Below are positions 45,412 to 54,435 of a stretch of 64,000 nt of DNA, piece by piece; the first letter of the stretch is position 1, and the number at the start of each line of letters is the position of its first letter. Below the pieces are notes generated by a model. That model worked only from the letters and a program-made list of their open reading frames with translations. It made no database searches and was not told the origin of the DNA. A program made the translations under genes and the position numbers. This DNA is from JACMQX01 sp044225675 (GTDB lineage: Bacteria > Pseudomonadota > Gammaproteobacteria > Burkholderiales > Burkholderiaceae_C): positions 88,861-152,860 of the forward strand of contig JBGAIH010000010.1 of NCBI GenBank assembly GCA_044225675.1, written 5' to 3'.

Positions 45412-46244
45412 TGGCGTCCGCGCACCGTGAACTTCAGCGGGACCGCATGCGCGGCAAGGCGGGCATCGTCGTGGGCGGCGGGCAGTCGGCCGGCTCGACC
45501 ATCGGCAACGGCCGCGCCACCGCGCTGTTGCTGGCGCGTGCAGGCGCCCGGGTGCTCGTGGTCGACCGCGATCTGCCGTCCGCGCGCGAGACCGTCGCCT
45601 GCATCGAACAGGAGGGCGGCGTCGCGGCCGCCCACGCGGCCGACTGGACCTCGCCGCGGGCCTGCGACGATTACGTCGCGGCCTGTGCCGATCTGTGGGG
45701 GCGTATCGACTTCATCCAGAACAACGTCGGCACGCTCGTTGGCGATGCGCCGGCTGATCGCGTCGATCCCGACAGCTTCGAGCGCATCTGGCGCATCAAT
45801 CTGGCCGGCTGCCTGTACTCGTCGCAGGCGGCGCTCAGGCGGATGCGTTTGCAGGGCTCGGGCAGCATCGTCAATGTGTCATCCGTCGCTGCCGTGGCGC
45901 CTGCGGGGGTTTGCGCCTACAGTCTCAGCAAGGCCGCCATGAACGGCCTGACGCGCGAACTTGCCGCGGTCGCCGCAGCGGATGGGGTGCGCGTGAACAC
46001 GGTCATGCCGGGTCTTCTGGACACGCCGATGGTCATGGGACCGAAGCAGTCGGAAACGGGTCTGAGCCTGGAGCGGCTGCGCGAGGAGCGCAACCGCAAG
46101 GTCCCGCTCTCCGGCCGCATGGGCACGGCCTGGGACACGGCCTTCGCCAGCCTCTTTCTGCATTCGGACGAAGCGGCCTTCATCACCGGAGCCGAGCTGC
46201 GCGTGGATGGCGGCCAGTCGGTCCTCGTGGGAAACCTCGGCTGA
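45408..46244 (+). CDS. Short-chain dehydrogenase/reductase
   Basis: 278 residues, Rossmann fold. Cofactor loop KAGIVVGGGQSAGSTIGNGR is longer than the usual TGxxxGxG; NNVGTLVG, catalytic Ser in NVSSVAAVAP, YSLSK (Tyr-Lys) and RVNTVMPGLLDTPM complete the SDR set. The ATG overlaps the DctM stop (ATGA). Probably oxidises or reduces an intermediate of the acid imported by the TRAP system. NAD or NADP use cannot be decided safely; an acidic residue after the second strand (VDRDL) points to NAD. Confidence 0.9.
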   Translation: MMASAHRELQRDRMRGKAGIVVGGGQSAGSTIGNGRATALLLARAGARVLVVDRDLPSARETVACIEQEGGVAAAHAADWTSPRACDDYVAACADLWGRIDFIQNNVGTLVGDAPADRVDPDSFERIWRINLAGCLYSSQAALRRMRLQGSGSIVNVSSVAAVAPAGVCAYSLSKAAMNGLTRELAAVAAADGVRVNTVMPGLLDTPMVMGPKQSETGLSLERLREERNRKVPLSGRMGTAWDTAFASLFLHSDEAAFITGAELRVDGGQSVLVGNLG

Positions 46245-46387
46245 GGCGTCCGCGCGCGGGACGGAGCCGCCGAGCCGCAACTGCTTCGGGTGCGGAGCTG
46301 GCGGTGCCCTGTCGGCAATGGGCGCTTGCCTCCCCTGGCAGCCGCTCGGTAAACTCACGGTATCCCATCATGAACGGACATTGACGA

Positions 46388-47083
46388 ATGACCAAATGGA
46401 GCAAGGCGGAGCTGCCGACCAAGAATGAACTGCATTCGGCGAAGCGGACGGCGCTGATTCGCGAGGCTGCCATGGCATTCCGGTCCAAGGGCTTCTACGC
46501 GACGACGATGGAGGACATCGCCACGGCGCTCGGCGTCACCAAGGGAGCGCTTTACCGTTACGTCGAAAACAAGCAGGAGATCCTGTTCGAGTGCTTCAAG
46601 GCGTCGAACGTTCTCGGTGACGCTGCGCTCGAGCTGGCGCGCTGGACTCCCGGCCAGGGACTGGACAAGCTGCGCACCTTCGTCATGTATTTCGTCGAGA
46701 AATACATCGAGGAAAACACCGCCGGAGGCGCCATGGTCGATATCGACGCCCTGTTTCCGGAGCAGCGTGCCGAGATCATCGCGGGCCGGGACCGCGTCGA
46801 TGCCGGCTTGCGCAAGATCGTTCTGGAAGGCATCCAGGATGGCAGCATCGTTGCGCGCGACGAGAAGCTCACCGTGTTCACCATCATGGGCTCCATCAAC
46901 TGGATCCCGAGTTGGTACTCCAGCGGCGGCCCCCACAGACCCAAGGAGATTGCCGAGGTGATCGCGGACATCTTCACACGTGGCTTGCGCGAATCGGCCA
47001 AGCTGGTGCCGGCAGGGCAGAGCGTTGCGAAGTCAGGCGCGCCGGCCCGTCGGGCCAGAAGCAAGGCAGACGCTGCCGGCTGA
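46388..47083 (+). CDS. TetR-family repressor of the catabolic locus
   Basis: 231 residues. N-terminal helix-turn-helix: REAAMAFRSKGFYATTMEDI, then ATALGVTKGALYRYVENKQE ILFEC; the C-terminal ligand domain includes KYIEENTAGGAMVDIDALFP. Typical of FadR/acyl-CoA-sensing TetR proteins. It lies between the two units that carry identical palindromes (40877 and 47163), which are its probable operators. Ends in a strong terminator at 47105. Effector probably an acyl-CoA of the pathway. Confidence 0.9.
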   Translation: MTKWSKAELPTKNELHSAKRTALIREAAMAFRSKGFYATTMEDIATALGVTKGALYRYVENKQEILFECFKASNVLGDAALELARWTPGQGLDKLRTFVMYFVEKYIEENTAGGAMVDIDALFPEQRAEIIAGRDRVDAGLRKIVLEGIQDGSIVARDEKLTVFTIMGSINWIPSWYSSGGPHRPKEIAEVIADIFTRGLRESAKLVPAGQSVAKSGAPARRARSKADAAG

Positions 47084-47104
47084 CCGGTGTGCCGCGACGC
47101 GACC

Positions 47105-47127
47105 GGCCGCCCATGGGCGGCCTTTTT
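47105..47127 (+). terminator. Rho-independent terminator after the TetR gene
   Basis: GGCCGCCC-AT-GGGCGGCC followed by five Ts; the stem closes with a four-base loop in practice. Confidence 0.88.
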
Positions 47128-47162
47128 CTTGGGGTCAGGAATTGCATGGCCTTGACAGAAAA

Positions 47163-47178
47163 GTGAACGAGCGTTTAC
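47163..47178. promoter_or_regulatory. TetR-type operator upstream of the thiolase gene
   Basis: GTGAACGAGCGTTTAC, a near-perfect palindrome (only the central and two flanking pairs differ from symmetry), identical over 15 bp to the site at 40877. Preceded by TTGACA at 47151-47156, a consensus -35 element, so binding would cover the -35/-10 spacer. Confidence 0.7.
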
Positions 47179-47230
47179 GATCGTGAATATCGGGAATTAA
47201 ATCCCGTGTCTGCACGAAAGGAAGCGGTTA

Positions 47231-48466
47231 ATGAGCGAGGTTCATATCGTCGGGGTCGGAATGACCCCCTTCGGAAAATATCCCGGCAAGAGCGTCAAGG
47301 CGCTCACGCGCGAGGCCGTGCAGGCGGCGCTGGCGGATGCCGGCCTCAGCCAGGAGGACATCGGGGCCGCGTTCTTCGCCAATGCCACGCAGTCGCCGAT
47401 CGAAGGGCAGCACATGGTGGGCGGCCAGATCGCACTGCGCGAAATGGGCTTTGAGGAAACGCCGATCACCAACGTCGAGAACGCCTGCGCCAGCGCGAGC
47501 AGCGCCTTGAACCTGGCCTACACCCATGTGCTGTCAGGCCAGAGCGACATCGCGCTGGCCGTGGGGGCCGACAAGATGATCCATCCCGACAGGTCGCGGG
47601 GATTCGCGGTCTTCGATGGCGCGTGGGACGTCACCACCGCATCGCAGACGGCGGCGACGCTGGCCGAGCTGGGGGCCGGCCTGGAGCGACCGGCCGGCCG
47701 TGCCGGCGATGCGGATCAGCGCAGTCTGTTCATGGACGTGTACTCCTATCTGGCCAAGTACCACATGAAGACGTACGGCACGACGGAGCGCCAGCTTGCG
47801 GCGGTGGCGGCGAAGAATCACTTCCACTCGACGATGAATTCGCTGTCGCAGTACCAGAACGACATGAGCATCGAGGAAGTGCTTGCGGCCCGGATGATCT
47901 GCTGGCCGCTGACATTGCCCATGTGCTCGCCGATCAGTGACGGCGCGGCGGCCGCGATCGTCTGCAACCGCCAGGGTCTGGAGCGCGTGAAGAACGCACG
48001 CGCCGTCCGGATTCACGCTTCCGTCATCTCGGGCGGCCGCAACCGCGATCCGCGAAAGCTCGATGAACAGATCGGCCGCATTGCGGCGATGCGGGCCTAT
48101 GAGAAGGCCGGTTTCGGGCCGCAGGACATGAGCCTGGCGGAAGTGCACGACGCCAGTGCTTTCGCGGAGGTCCAGCAGTCCGAGAACCTGGGCTTCTGCG
48201 AGTACGGACAGGGCGGCTGGATCGCCGAGCGCGGCGAGACCCGCCTGGGAGGGCGCATCCCGATCAATCCGTCGGGCGGACTGGAGTGCAAGGGTCATCC
48301 GATCGGTGCGACGGGGCTGGCGCAGATCCATGAGCTGGTGACCCAACTGCGCCACGAGGCCGGCAAGCGCCAGGTCGAGGGGGCCCGACTGGCGATCGCT
48401 GAAAACGGCGGCGGCTTCTACCGGTGCGAGGAAGCGGTGGCAGTCATCCACATCCTGGGCCGGTGA
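47231..48466 (+). CDS. Thiolase-family acyl-CoA acetyltransferase (SCP2-type)
   Basis: 411 residues. MSEVHIVGVGMTPFGKYPGK is typical of SCP-x/SCP2-type thiolases. The nucleophile is Cys86 in NVENACASASSALN; the C-terminal GGLECKGHPIGATGLAQIHE has the second Cys and the His of the active site. It would cleave a 3-ketoacyl-CoA at the end of a beta-oxidation-like route. First gene of the second unit, controlled by the palindrome at 47163. Confidence 0.93.
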   Translation: MSEVHIVGVGMTPFGKYPGKSVKALTREAVQAALADAGLSQEDIGAAFFANATQSPIEGQHMVGGQIALREMGFEETPITNVENACASASSALNLAYTHVLSGQSDIALAVGADKMIHPDRSRGFAVFDGAWDVTTASQTAATLAELGAGLERPAGRAGDADQRSLFMDVYSYLAKYHMKTYGTTERQLAAVAAKNHFHSTMNSLSQYQNDMSIEEVLAARMICWPLTLPMCSPISDGAAAAIVCNRQGLERVKNARAVRIHASVISGGRNRDPRKLDEQIGRIAAMRAYEKAGFGPQDMSLAEVHDASAFAEVQQSENLGFCEYGQGGWIAERGETRLGGRIPINPSGGLECKGHPIGATGLAQIHELVTQLRHEAGKRQVEGARLAIAENGGGFYRCEEAVAVIHILGR

Positions 48467-48504
48467 GCCGCGGGCGACCCGACAGAACACACAAGGAGAA
48501 TGCA

Positions 48505-49263
48505 ATGAGACTCAAGGACAAGGTGATCATCGTGACCGGCGCTGCGCGCGGCATCGGGCAGGCGTACGCGCTCGCCGTGGCACGTGAGGGCGGCGCCGTG
48601 GTTGCTGCGGACGTGAACGAATGCGGGCAGACGCGCGAGATGGTGGAGTCGATGGGGGGACGCGTGATCGCCGTCGAGGTGGACGTTGCCAGCGCCGATT
48701 CGACGGCGCGCATGGCGCAGGCTGCCATCGACGCGTTCGGGCGAATCGACGGCCTGGTGAACAATGCGGCCCTGTACGGCCAGCTCAAGGGCGGCGCGTT
48801 CACCGGCATCGACGAGGCCGAATGGGACGCGGCCATGAACGTCAACGTCAAGGGCATCTGGAACTGCTGCAAGGCGGCCGTTCCCCACATGAAGGAGCAC
48901 GGTGGTGGCAGCGTGGTGAACATCACCTCCCTGGCCGCTACCTATGGCATGCCTTTCCGGCTGCACTACACCACGTCCAAGGCGGCGGTCATCGGCTTGA
49001 CGCGGGGGCTCGCACGGGAGCTGGGGCGGGACAATGTCCGCGTCAATGCGGTCGCGCCGGCAGCCGTGCTCACGGAAGGGACCCAGGAGTTCTTCGCGGG
49101 CAAGATGGACAAGGCGCTCGACGCGATCAAGAACAGCCAGTCGATCCCGCGCAACCTGGTTCCCGCCGACCTGGCTGGAACCGTGGTGTACCTGCTGAGT
49201 GCCGAGAGTGCGTTCGTGACGGGGCAGACGGTCTCCGTGGACGGCGGCACGGTGATGCACTGA
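48505..49263 (+). CDS. SDR-family 3-hydroxyacyl dehydrogenase-like enzyme
   Basis: 252 residues, classical SDR. TGAARGIGQAYALAVAREGG (cofactor), VDVASADST, NNAALYG, catalytic Ser in NITSLAATYG, Tyr-Lys in HYTTSKAAVIGLTR and the closing TGQTVSVDGGTVMH. AAGGAG precedes the ATG. Next to the thiolase and aldehyde dehydrogenase genes, so it probably makes the ketone substrate of the thiolase. Confidence 0.92.
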   Translation: MRLKDKVIIVTGAARGIGQAYALAVAREGGAVVAADVNECGQTREMVESMGGRVIAVEVDVASADSTARMAQAAIDAFGRIDGLVNNAALYGQLKGGAFTGIDEAEWDAAMNVNVKGIWNCCKAAVPHMKEHGGGSVVNITSLAATYGMPFRLHYTTSKAAVIGLTRGLARELGRDNVRVNAVAPAAVLTEGTQEFFAGKMDKALDAIKNSQSIPRNLVPADLAGTVVYLLSAESAFVTGQTVSVDGGTVMH

Positions 49264-49274
49264 GGACGCACACC

Positions 49275-50702
49275 ATGGCACATCGCGACAGTTACTACGC
49301 CGACGGTGCGTGGCACCGGAGTGCGGCCGGCAGCCGGCTGGAGATCGTCAATCCCGCGACGGAGGAAGTCATCGGCTCGGTGCCGGATTGCACGCCCGAG
49401 GAGGTGAACTTGGCGGTTCACGCTGCGGCTGCAGCTTTTGCTGCCTGGAGCGCGCGCCCGGCCGCCGAGCGCGCAGCGCTGCTCGACACGCTGGCACAGC
49501 GGCTGAAAGCCAGGACGGAGGAGATCGCCGCGCTGATCAGCACCGAGCTGGGCATGCCTCTTCGCATGAGCCGGCGCATGCAGGTCCCCTTGCCGGTGGG
49601 CGCGCTGGAGGCGGCCGCGAAGATCGCCGCCAGCCATGTGGCGGAGCGGCGCGTCGCCAACTCGCTGGTGGTCAAGGAGCCCGTGGGCGTGGTGGCGTGC
49701 ATCACGCCGTGGAACTATCCGCTCTACCAGATCATGACCAAGATCGCGCCGGCCCTGGGTGCGGGCTGCACGGTGGTGCTCAAGCCTTCGGAGGTCGCTC
49801 CTTCTGCGGCCTTCGTTCTCGCGGAGGAGATTCACGCCAGCGGCTTTCCGCCCGGCGTGTTCAACCTCGTCACGGGGCTTGGAGCCGGGGCTGGCGAGCA
49901 GCTGGCGGCGCATCCTGCCGTGAACATGGTGTCGTTCACCGGCTCCACCGCTGCGGGCAAGCGCGTTGCGGCCGTCGCTGCCGGGACGGTCAAGCGCGTC
50001 GCGCTTGAACTCGGGGGCAAGTCGGCGGCCGTCGTTCTGCCGGGTGCCGATCTTGCAATGGCCGTGAAGAACACGGTCAACGTGTGCTTCCTCAACTCCG
50101 GGCAGACCTGCTCGGCGCTGACGCGACTGCTGGTCCCACGCGAGCAGCTGCAGGAGGCCTGCGAGATGGCGTCGGCGGCGGCTGCAAGCTTTACCGTCGG
50201 CGATCCTTTCTCGGACGCCTCGAAGCTCGGTCCCTTGGCCAATCTCGCTCAGTACCGGCGTGTCCGCAACTTCATCGAGGCGGCGGCCGTAACCACGCCG
50301 CTGGTGGCGGGCGGCACGCAGCGGCCCGAGGGGCTGGACAAGGGCTTCTACGTGCGGCCCACGGTGTTCGGACCCGTGGATCCGGACAGCGATCTCGCGC
50401 AGCAGGAGGTGTTCGGGCCGGTGCTGTCGATCATCGCGTACACCGATGCGGACGACGCGGTGCGCATTGCCAATGGCACGCCCTACGGCCTCGCGGCGGC
50501 GGTATGGGCTGCCAGCGACGAAGAAGGGCTGCGCTTTGCGCGCCGACTGCAGGCAGGCCAGGTGGACGTGAACGGCGCGCCATTCAATCCGATGGCCCCG
50601 TTCGGCGGTTACAAGCAGTCCGGCGTGGGCCGCGAAAACGGCGTCGACGGGTTCGAGGAGTTTCTCGAAACGAAGTCAGTCCAGCTCAGGCAGGCGGCCT
50701 AG
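49275..50702 (+). CDS. Aldehyde dehydrogenase (NAD(P)+)
   Basis: 475 residues, ALDH superfamily. LEIVNPATEEVIGSVPDC, ACITPWNYPLYQIMTKIAPA, the Glu in ALELGGKSAAVV and the Cys in NSGQTCSALTRLLV are present, as is the C-terminal FGGYKQSGVGRENG. Oxidises an aldehyde intermediate to its acid or acyl compound. Its stop codon (TAG, 50700-50702) lies in the 6-bp target duplicated by the IS481-type element, so the coding part was not harmed, but transcription to the downstream hydratase gene is interrupted. Confidence 0.94.
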   Translation: MAHRDSYYADGAWHRSAAGSRLEIVNPATEEVIGSVPDCTPEEVNLAVHAAAAAFAAWSARPAAERAALLDTLAQRLKARTEEIAALISTELGMPLRMSRRMQVPLPVGALEAAAKIAASHVAERRVANSLVVKEPVGVVACITPWNYPLYQIMTKIAPALGAGCTVVLKPSEVAPSAAFVLAEEIHASGFPPGVFNLVTGLGAGAGEQLAAHPAVNMVSFTGSTAAGKRVAAVAAGTVKRVALELGGKSAAVVLPGADLAMAVKNTVNVCFLNSGQTCSALTRLLVPREQLQEACEMASAAAASFTVGDPFSDASKLGPLANLAQYRRVRNFIEAAAVTTPLVAGGTQRPEGLDKGFYVRPTVFGPVDPDSDLAQQEVFGPVLSIIAYTDADDAVRIANGTPYGLAAAVWAASDEEGLRFARRLQAGQVDVNGAPFNPMAPFGGYKQSGVGRENGVDGFEEFLETKSVQLRQAA

Positions 50703-51649
50703 CTGTGAAGAGTCAAGAGGTTGTTTCGTGATCGAAGGAGTCTGGACATGGGAGAGGCGCCGCCAATGCCCTGGTGAGGGCGATGCCAGTTGTAGTGGTG
50801 ATTCCAGTAGTCCAGTGCAGTAGTTCGTTCAGCGGAGTTCTGGTAAGTGAAGCCATAGGCCCACTCGCGCAAAGCCGACTGGATGAATCGTTCAGCCTTG
50901 CCGTTGGTTTGAGGCCGGTACGGGCGGGTGAATCGGTGGCGGATGCCCAGCTCCTGGCAGGCCAGCGCGAAGTCCCGCGATCTGAAGGCCGAGCCGTTGT
51001 CGGTGAGCAGGCGCTGAATGCTGACCCCCAAGCTGGCGTAGTAGGCGTGCGCATTGCGCAGGAACTGCACCGCGTTGGGTGTTTTCTCGTCAGGGTGGAT
51101 GTCGGTGAAGGCGATGCGGGCGTGGTCATCAATGGCCACGAACAGCATCTCCCAGCCCGCGCCCTCGACGCTGTCGCGGCGGTTGCCCGTCACGCGGTGG
51201 CTTGGCCGCACGATGCGCCCCAGCTTCTTGGTGTCGATGTGCAGCATGTCTCCTGGGGCGGCGTGCTCGTAGCGCACCACAGGCTCGGCCGGCTGCAGGT
51301 CTGCCAGGCGGGACAGCCCTGCACGCGCCAGAACTCTTCCAACGGTGCTCCTGGACAGACCCAGCGCTGCGGCGATGCGAGCCTGTGTGAGGCGCTTGTG
51401 GCGCAGCTCGACCACGGCCAGCGCCTTGGCCGGCTCGATGCGACGCGGCGAGTGAGCCGGGCGCGACGAGGCATCAGTCAGACCCACCTCGCCCAAGGCC
51501 AGGTACCGGCCCAGCCACTTTCGGGCAGTCGGTGCGCTGACGCCGTGCGCCTGCGCGGCGGCACAGGCGCTCAATCCACGTGTCGTGATGTCTTGAACCA
51601 TTTCGATTCGACGCGCAAGCGTAAGTCGGGCATTCTTATGGATGTTCAT
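50699..51649 (-). CDS. IS481-family transposase
   Basis: 316 residues: N-terminal helix-turn-helix (MVQDITTRGLSACAAAQAHG, VSAPTARKWLGRY), a second HTH (TQARIAAALGLSRSTVGRVL), then the DDE integrase core with Asp in HIDTKKLGRI, Asp in RLLTDNGSAFRSRDF and the Glu in KAERFIQSALREWAY. The TAG stop is made with bases of the duplicated CTAG target, outside the element itself. Frame intact, so the element may be active. Confidence 0.95.
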   Translation of the reverse strand: MNIHKNARLTLARRIEMVQDITTRGLSACAAAQAHGVSAPTARKWLGRYLALGEVGLTDASSRPAHSPRRIEPAKALAVVELRHKRLTQARIAAALGLSRSTVGRVLARAGLSRLADLQPAEPVVRYEHAAPGDMLHIDTKKLGRIVRPSHRVTGNRRDSVEGAGWEMLFVAIDDHARIAFTDIHPDEKTPNAVQFLRNAHAYYASLGVSIQRLLTDNGSAFRSRDFALACQELGIRHRFTRPYRPQTNGKAERFIQSALREWAYGFTYQNSAERTTALDYWNHHYNWHRPHQGIGGASPMSRLLRSRNNLLTLHS

Positions 51650-51743
51650 CTGGTTGAGTTCCTTGAGAGTTCTGGGGGTGTGGTAATTCCCAGTCTCTCA
51701 AACTCAATTCAGATGAACACAAACAACCTATTGGACCTTCACA
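50704..51743 (-). mobile_element. IS481-family insertion sequence
   Basis: 1,040 bp with inverted ends starting TGTGAAG (50704) and, reversed, TGTGAAGG (from 51743), both followed by AGGTTGTTT. Flanked by a perfect 6-bp target duplication CCTAGC (50698-50703 and 51744-51749). This fits the NCTAGN target known for IS481. The intact transposase lies on the minus strand. Complete and recent-looking. Confidence 0.93.
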
Positions 51744-51892
51744 CCTAGCGGGCGGGTCGTCCTCAGCCCGCCCGGCCGCGTGGCGCCGGGTGATGCCGGG
51801 TGATGCCGTCCGTTCGGAGGCGGCCGGGCAGGCCTCTATGATCCACGTGATCCGCGACCCTGGGGCGCCCCTGTCGGGCACGCCGGGTTTCG

Positions 51893-52711
51893 ATGACGAA
51901 GGAGTTGGAATTGCCTGTACCGGCCAGCAGTCTGGGCTTCACATGTGAGAGCGGGGTGGTCACGCTCACGTTCGACCGGGCGCACGCGCTCAACAGCATG
52001 AGTCCCGACATCCTGGAGGAACTCGCGCGCGCGCTGGCACGGATCGAGCAGGACGCGTCGGTGCGAGTATGCGTGGTGACGGGGCGCGGCAGAGCGTTCT
52101 CGGCAGGCGGCGATCTCAAGGTGCTGGAATCCTTGGCCGCCCGGGACGACGGCGCGCTGCAAGTGACCGCCTACATGGAATCCGTTGCCGCAACGTTGCG
52201 CGCCCTGGAGGTGATTCGCGTCCCCACGATTGCCGCCGTCAATGGGGTGGCGCTGGCGGGCGGGCTGGAGATCGCGCTGTGCTGCGACATCGTGATCGCC
52301 TCGGAGCATGCGGAGTTCGGGGATGCTCATGCGCGCTTCGGGCTCCTGCCGGGCGGCGGCGGCTCGGTCAGGCTGCCACGCAAGATCGGCGTCAATCCCG
52401 CGAAGTATCTGATGCTGACGGGTCGGACCGTCAGTGCCCGGCAGATGATGGAATGGGGGCTCGTGAGCGAGGTCGTTCCGGCCGAAGAGCTTGCGTCCCG
52501 TGTACAGGAACTGGCCCGGACGATCGCAGGCCACAGCCCCTTGGGGATGACGCGCATGAAGCAGCTGGTGGACGACGGAATGCGCCGGAGCGTCGACGAT
52601 GCCTTGCAGGCCGAACGGGTCATGGTGGCGACGCACAGCCAGTCGCAAGATTTCAATGAAGGGCTGGCCGCTTTCACACAGCGTCGCTTGCCGAAGTTTC
52701 TCGGTCGGTAG
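51893..52711 (+). CDS. Enoyl-CoA hydratase/isomerase family protein
   Basis: 272-residue crotonase-fold enzyme: VTLTFDRAHALNSMSPDI, then GRAFSAGGDLKVLESL (oxyanion hole), AVNGVALAGGLEIALCCD and FGLLPGGGGSVRLPRKIG. One of the usual Glu pair is at the EFGDAHARFGLLP end. Probably the hydratase step of the same pathway, cut off from the thiolase unit by IS481. Start uncertain: ATG at 51893 or a TTG at 51911 that has AAGGAG in front of it. A GC-rich hairpin (about 51749-51774) without T-run lies upstream. Confidence 0.9.
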   Translation: MTKELELPVPASSLGFTCESGVVTLTFDRAHALNSMSPDILEELARALARIEQDASVRVCVVTGRGRAFSAGGDLKVLESLAARDDGALQVTAYMESVAATLRALEVIRVPTIAAVNGVALAGGLEIALCCDIVIASEHAEFGDAHARFGLLPGGGGSVRLPRKIGVNPAKYLMLTGRTVSARQMMEWGLVSEVVPAEELASRVQELARTIAGHSPLGMTRMKQLVDDGMRRSVDDALQAERVMVATHSQSQDFNEGLAAFTQRRLPKFLGR

Positions 52712-52959
52712 GGGCGGCTCAGTCGTCGTCTGTCCCGGTCTTCAGGGCTGCCCGTTGCTCAGGCGACGAAACTACCCGGGCCAATCTCTGCAGGTTCAGG
52801 GTTCGACCGTAGCTTCCTGAGCGAAGTGCCGATGCCGTGCAGAGGTCCAACGGCGCCGACCCCGGTCCAATTTCCAGTTCCCCGTGTCTTGCGACGACGT
52901 TGAGCACTTCGTCGCTTTCGTCAGCCCGCACCCCTTGGCGCTCCCGTCGCACTTTCGCA

Positions 52960-53673
52960 CATGCGACTCGACACCGCTGGAGCCTGTTCGTTCAACTGTT
53001 GAATGATCTATTGGACAATGATTGGTGGGGGCCCATCATCCATGAGTACTACGGCTCGACGGAAACCGGCCCGATCACCTTTGTGCGGGGAGAGGAGTGG
53101 CTCGAGCGGCCAGGAACCGTCGGACGCGCGGTGGAAGGTGTGCAGATCGAGGTTCGGGACGAAGCGGGGCGGGCTCTGGGCCCCGGGCAGATCGGCGAGC
53201 TGTTCGTGCGGAACGACGGATATGCCGACTTCACCTACCTGAACCAGCACGAGGCGCGCGCCGCGCTGGAGCGTGACGGGCTGATCATGTCCGGTGACCT
53301 GGGCTACAGGGACGATTCCGGCAGCTACTTCCTGTGCGACCGCAAGCGCGATCTCGTCATCTCGGGCGGCGTGAACATCTATCCAGCAGAGATCGAAGCG
53401 GTACTGCTGGCAATGCCTGGCGTTGCCGACTGTGCCGTGTTCGGGATTCCCGACGAGGAGTTCGGAGAGGCGCTTGCGGCCATCGTCCAGCCGCAAGCCG
53501 GACAGGCGATCAGCCCGGACGATGTCAGGAAGTTTCTCGCTTCATCCATTGCCGGATTCAAGCAGCCGCGGCTCGTCGAGGTGCGGGCCGACCTCCCGCG
53601 GGAGGAGTCCGGAAAGATCAAGAAGCGGCTTCTGCGCGAGCCTTTCTGGCAGGGCGCGGGTCGAAGCATCTGA
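52960..53673 (+). pseudogene. Decayed acyl-CoA ligase (C-terminal part only)
   Basis: From DWWGPIIHEYYGSTETGPIT onwards the sequence is a good AMP-forming ligase C-terminus: DRKRDLVISGGVNIYPAEIE, VADCAVFGIPDEEFGEAL and LPREESGKIKKRLLRE with the catalytic Lys. The N-terminal 60% with the P-loop is absent and the reading frame just before is scrambled, with no credible start. It cannot make an active ligase; the C-terminal domain alone could still be translated. The 248 bp before it (52712-52959) hold no supported gene. Confidence 0.8.
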
Positions 53674-53836
53674 TCGGGCCCCAGGGGATCATGGGCCCAT
53701 GCGCACGGCGTGCACAAGCGTGTGGCAACAGCTGTACGGACGCCGGCAACGTCCGGCCGTGGGACAGGCAGCCAGCGCCTGCCACGCGCGCGGCGTCGGC
53801 CGTGCTGCGCAGCACCTGCAGCGCGGCGCATCGCTG

Positions 53837-54433
53837 TCAGTACAGCACGTTCACCTGCACCGAATCCGCATACGCCCCCGGCATGACCACCTGGTTCTTC
53901 GGGATGTCGGCATACACCGGGAAGTCGGCCACCAGGGTGCCCAGCAGGCCTGCCTGACCGCCCGTTCGGTTGCATGTGCCGTTGTTGCCGTCGACCCAGC
54001 TGGTGGCGCTGCCCGAGGCACAGTGCAGCGCGTACTTCAGGTAGTTGCCCAGCAGGCCCATGCGCCGCTGCGTGCCGCTGGCATTGCCGCCCATGTCGAG
54101 GTTGACGGTGAAGCTCACGTCGGTTGCCGCCAGCGTGGTGCAGGTCACGCGCACATTGCCGACGCCACTGGTGACCGCGCCCGAGTAGGCGCTGAAGGCG
54201 GGTGAAGTGGTGGCGACGAGGCAAACCTGGGCGAGTGCCGGCTGCGCCAGCGACAGGAGCAGTGCACCCAGCGCCCAGGCGGCCAGCCGCAGCGGTCGCA
54301 GTGCATGCCGGCCTGCGGCCCGAAGAGGGAGTGCCGCGCGGCAGTGGATCGGGCGGTGCGTCGGACTGAGTGCCAGGCCGCGTGCCGGGCAGTGTGCCGA
54401 AAGGTCGGCGCCATGGAGCGGGGTGTCTGCCAT
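53837..54433 (-). CDS. Spore-coat-U-domain pilus subunit, probable tip protein
   Basis: 198 residues. A long N-terminal part with a hydrophobic signal (LAAWALGALLLSLAQPALAQ) precedes the SCPU domain: VCLVATTSPAFSAYSGAV, VRVTCTTLAATDVSFTVNLD and the C-terminal donor pattern VMPGAYADSVQVNVLY. SCPU proteins are subunits or adhesins of Csu-type (archaic) chaperone-usher pili. Last gene of the operon, 2 bp after the usher stop, the usual place of the tip protein. Signal peptide is about 50 residues in, longer than normal, so the true start may be downstream. Confidence 0.88.
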   Translation of the reverse strand: MADTPLHGADLSAHCPARGLALSPTHRPIHCRAALPLRAAGRHALRPLRLAAWALGALLLSLAQPALAQVCLVATTSPAFSAYSGAVTSGVGNVRVTCTTLAATDVSFTVNLDMGGNASGTQRRMGLLGNYLKYALHCASGSATSWVDGNNGTCNRTGGQAGLLGTLVADFPVYADIPKNQVVMPGAYADSVQVNVLY

Positions 54434-54435
54434 GC

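Noticed and set aside
51749..51774. GC-rich hairpin after the IS481 element as a terminator
   Set aside because: Stem is good but the loop is 10 nt and no T-run follows; not listed as a terminator.
52719..52952. 77-residue minus-strand ORF between the hydratase gene and the ligase remnant
   Set aside because: No ribosome site, no family, and it lies in scrambled sequence next to a pseudogene.
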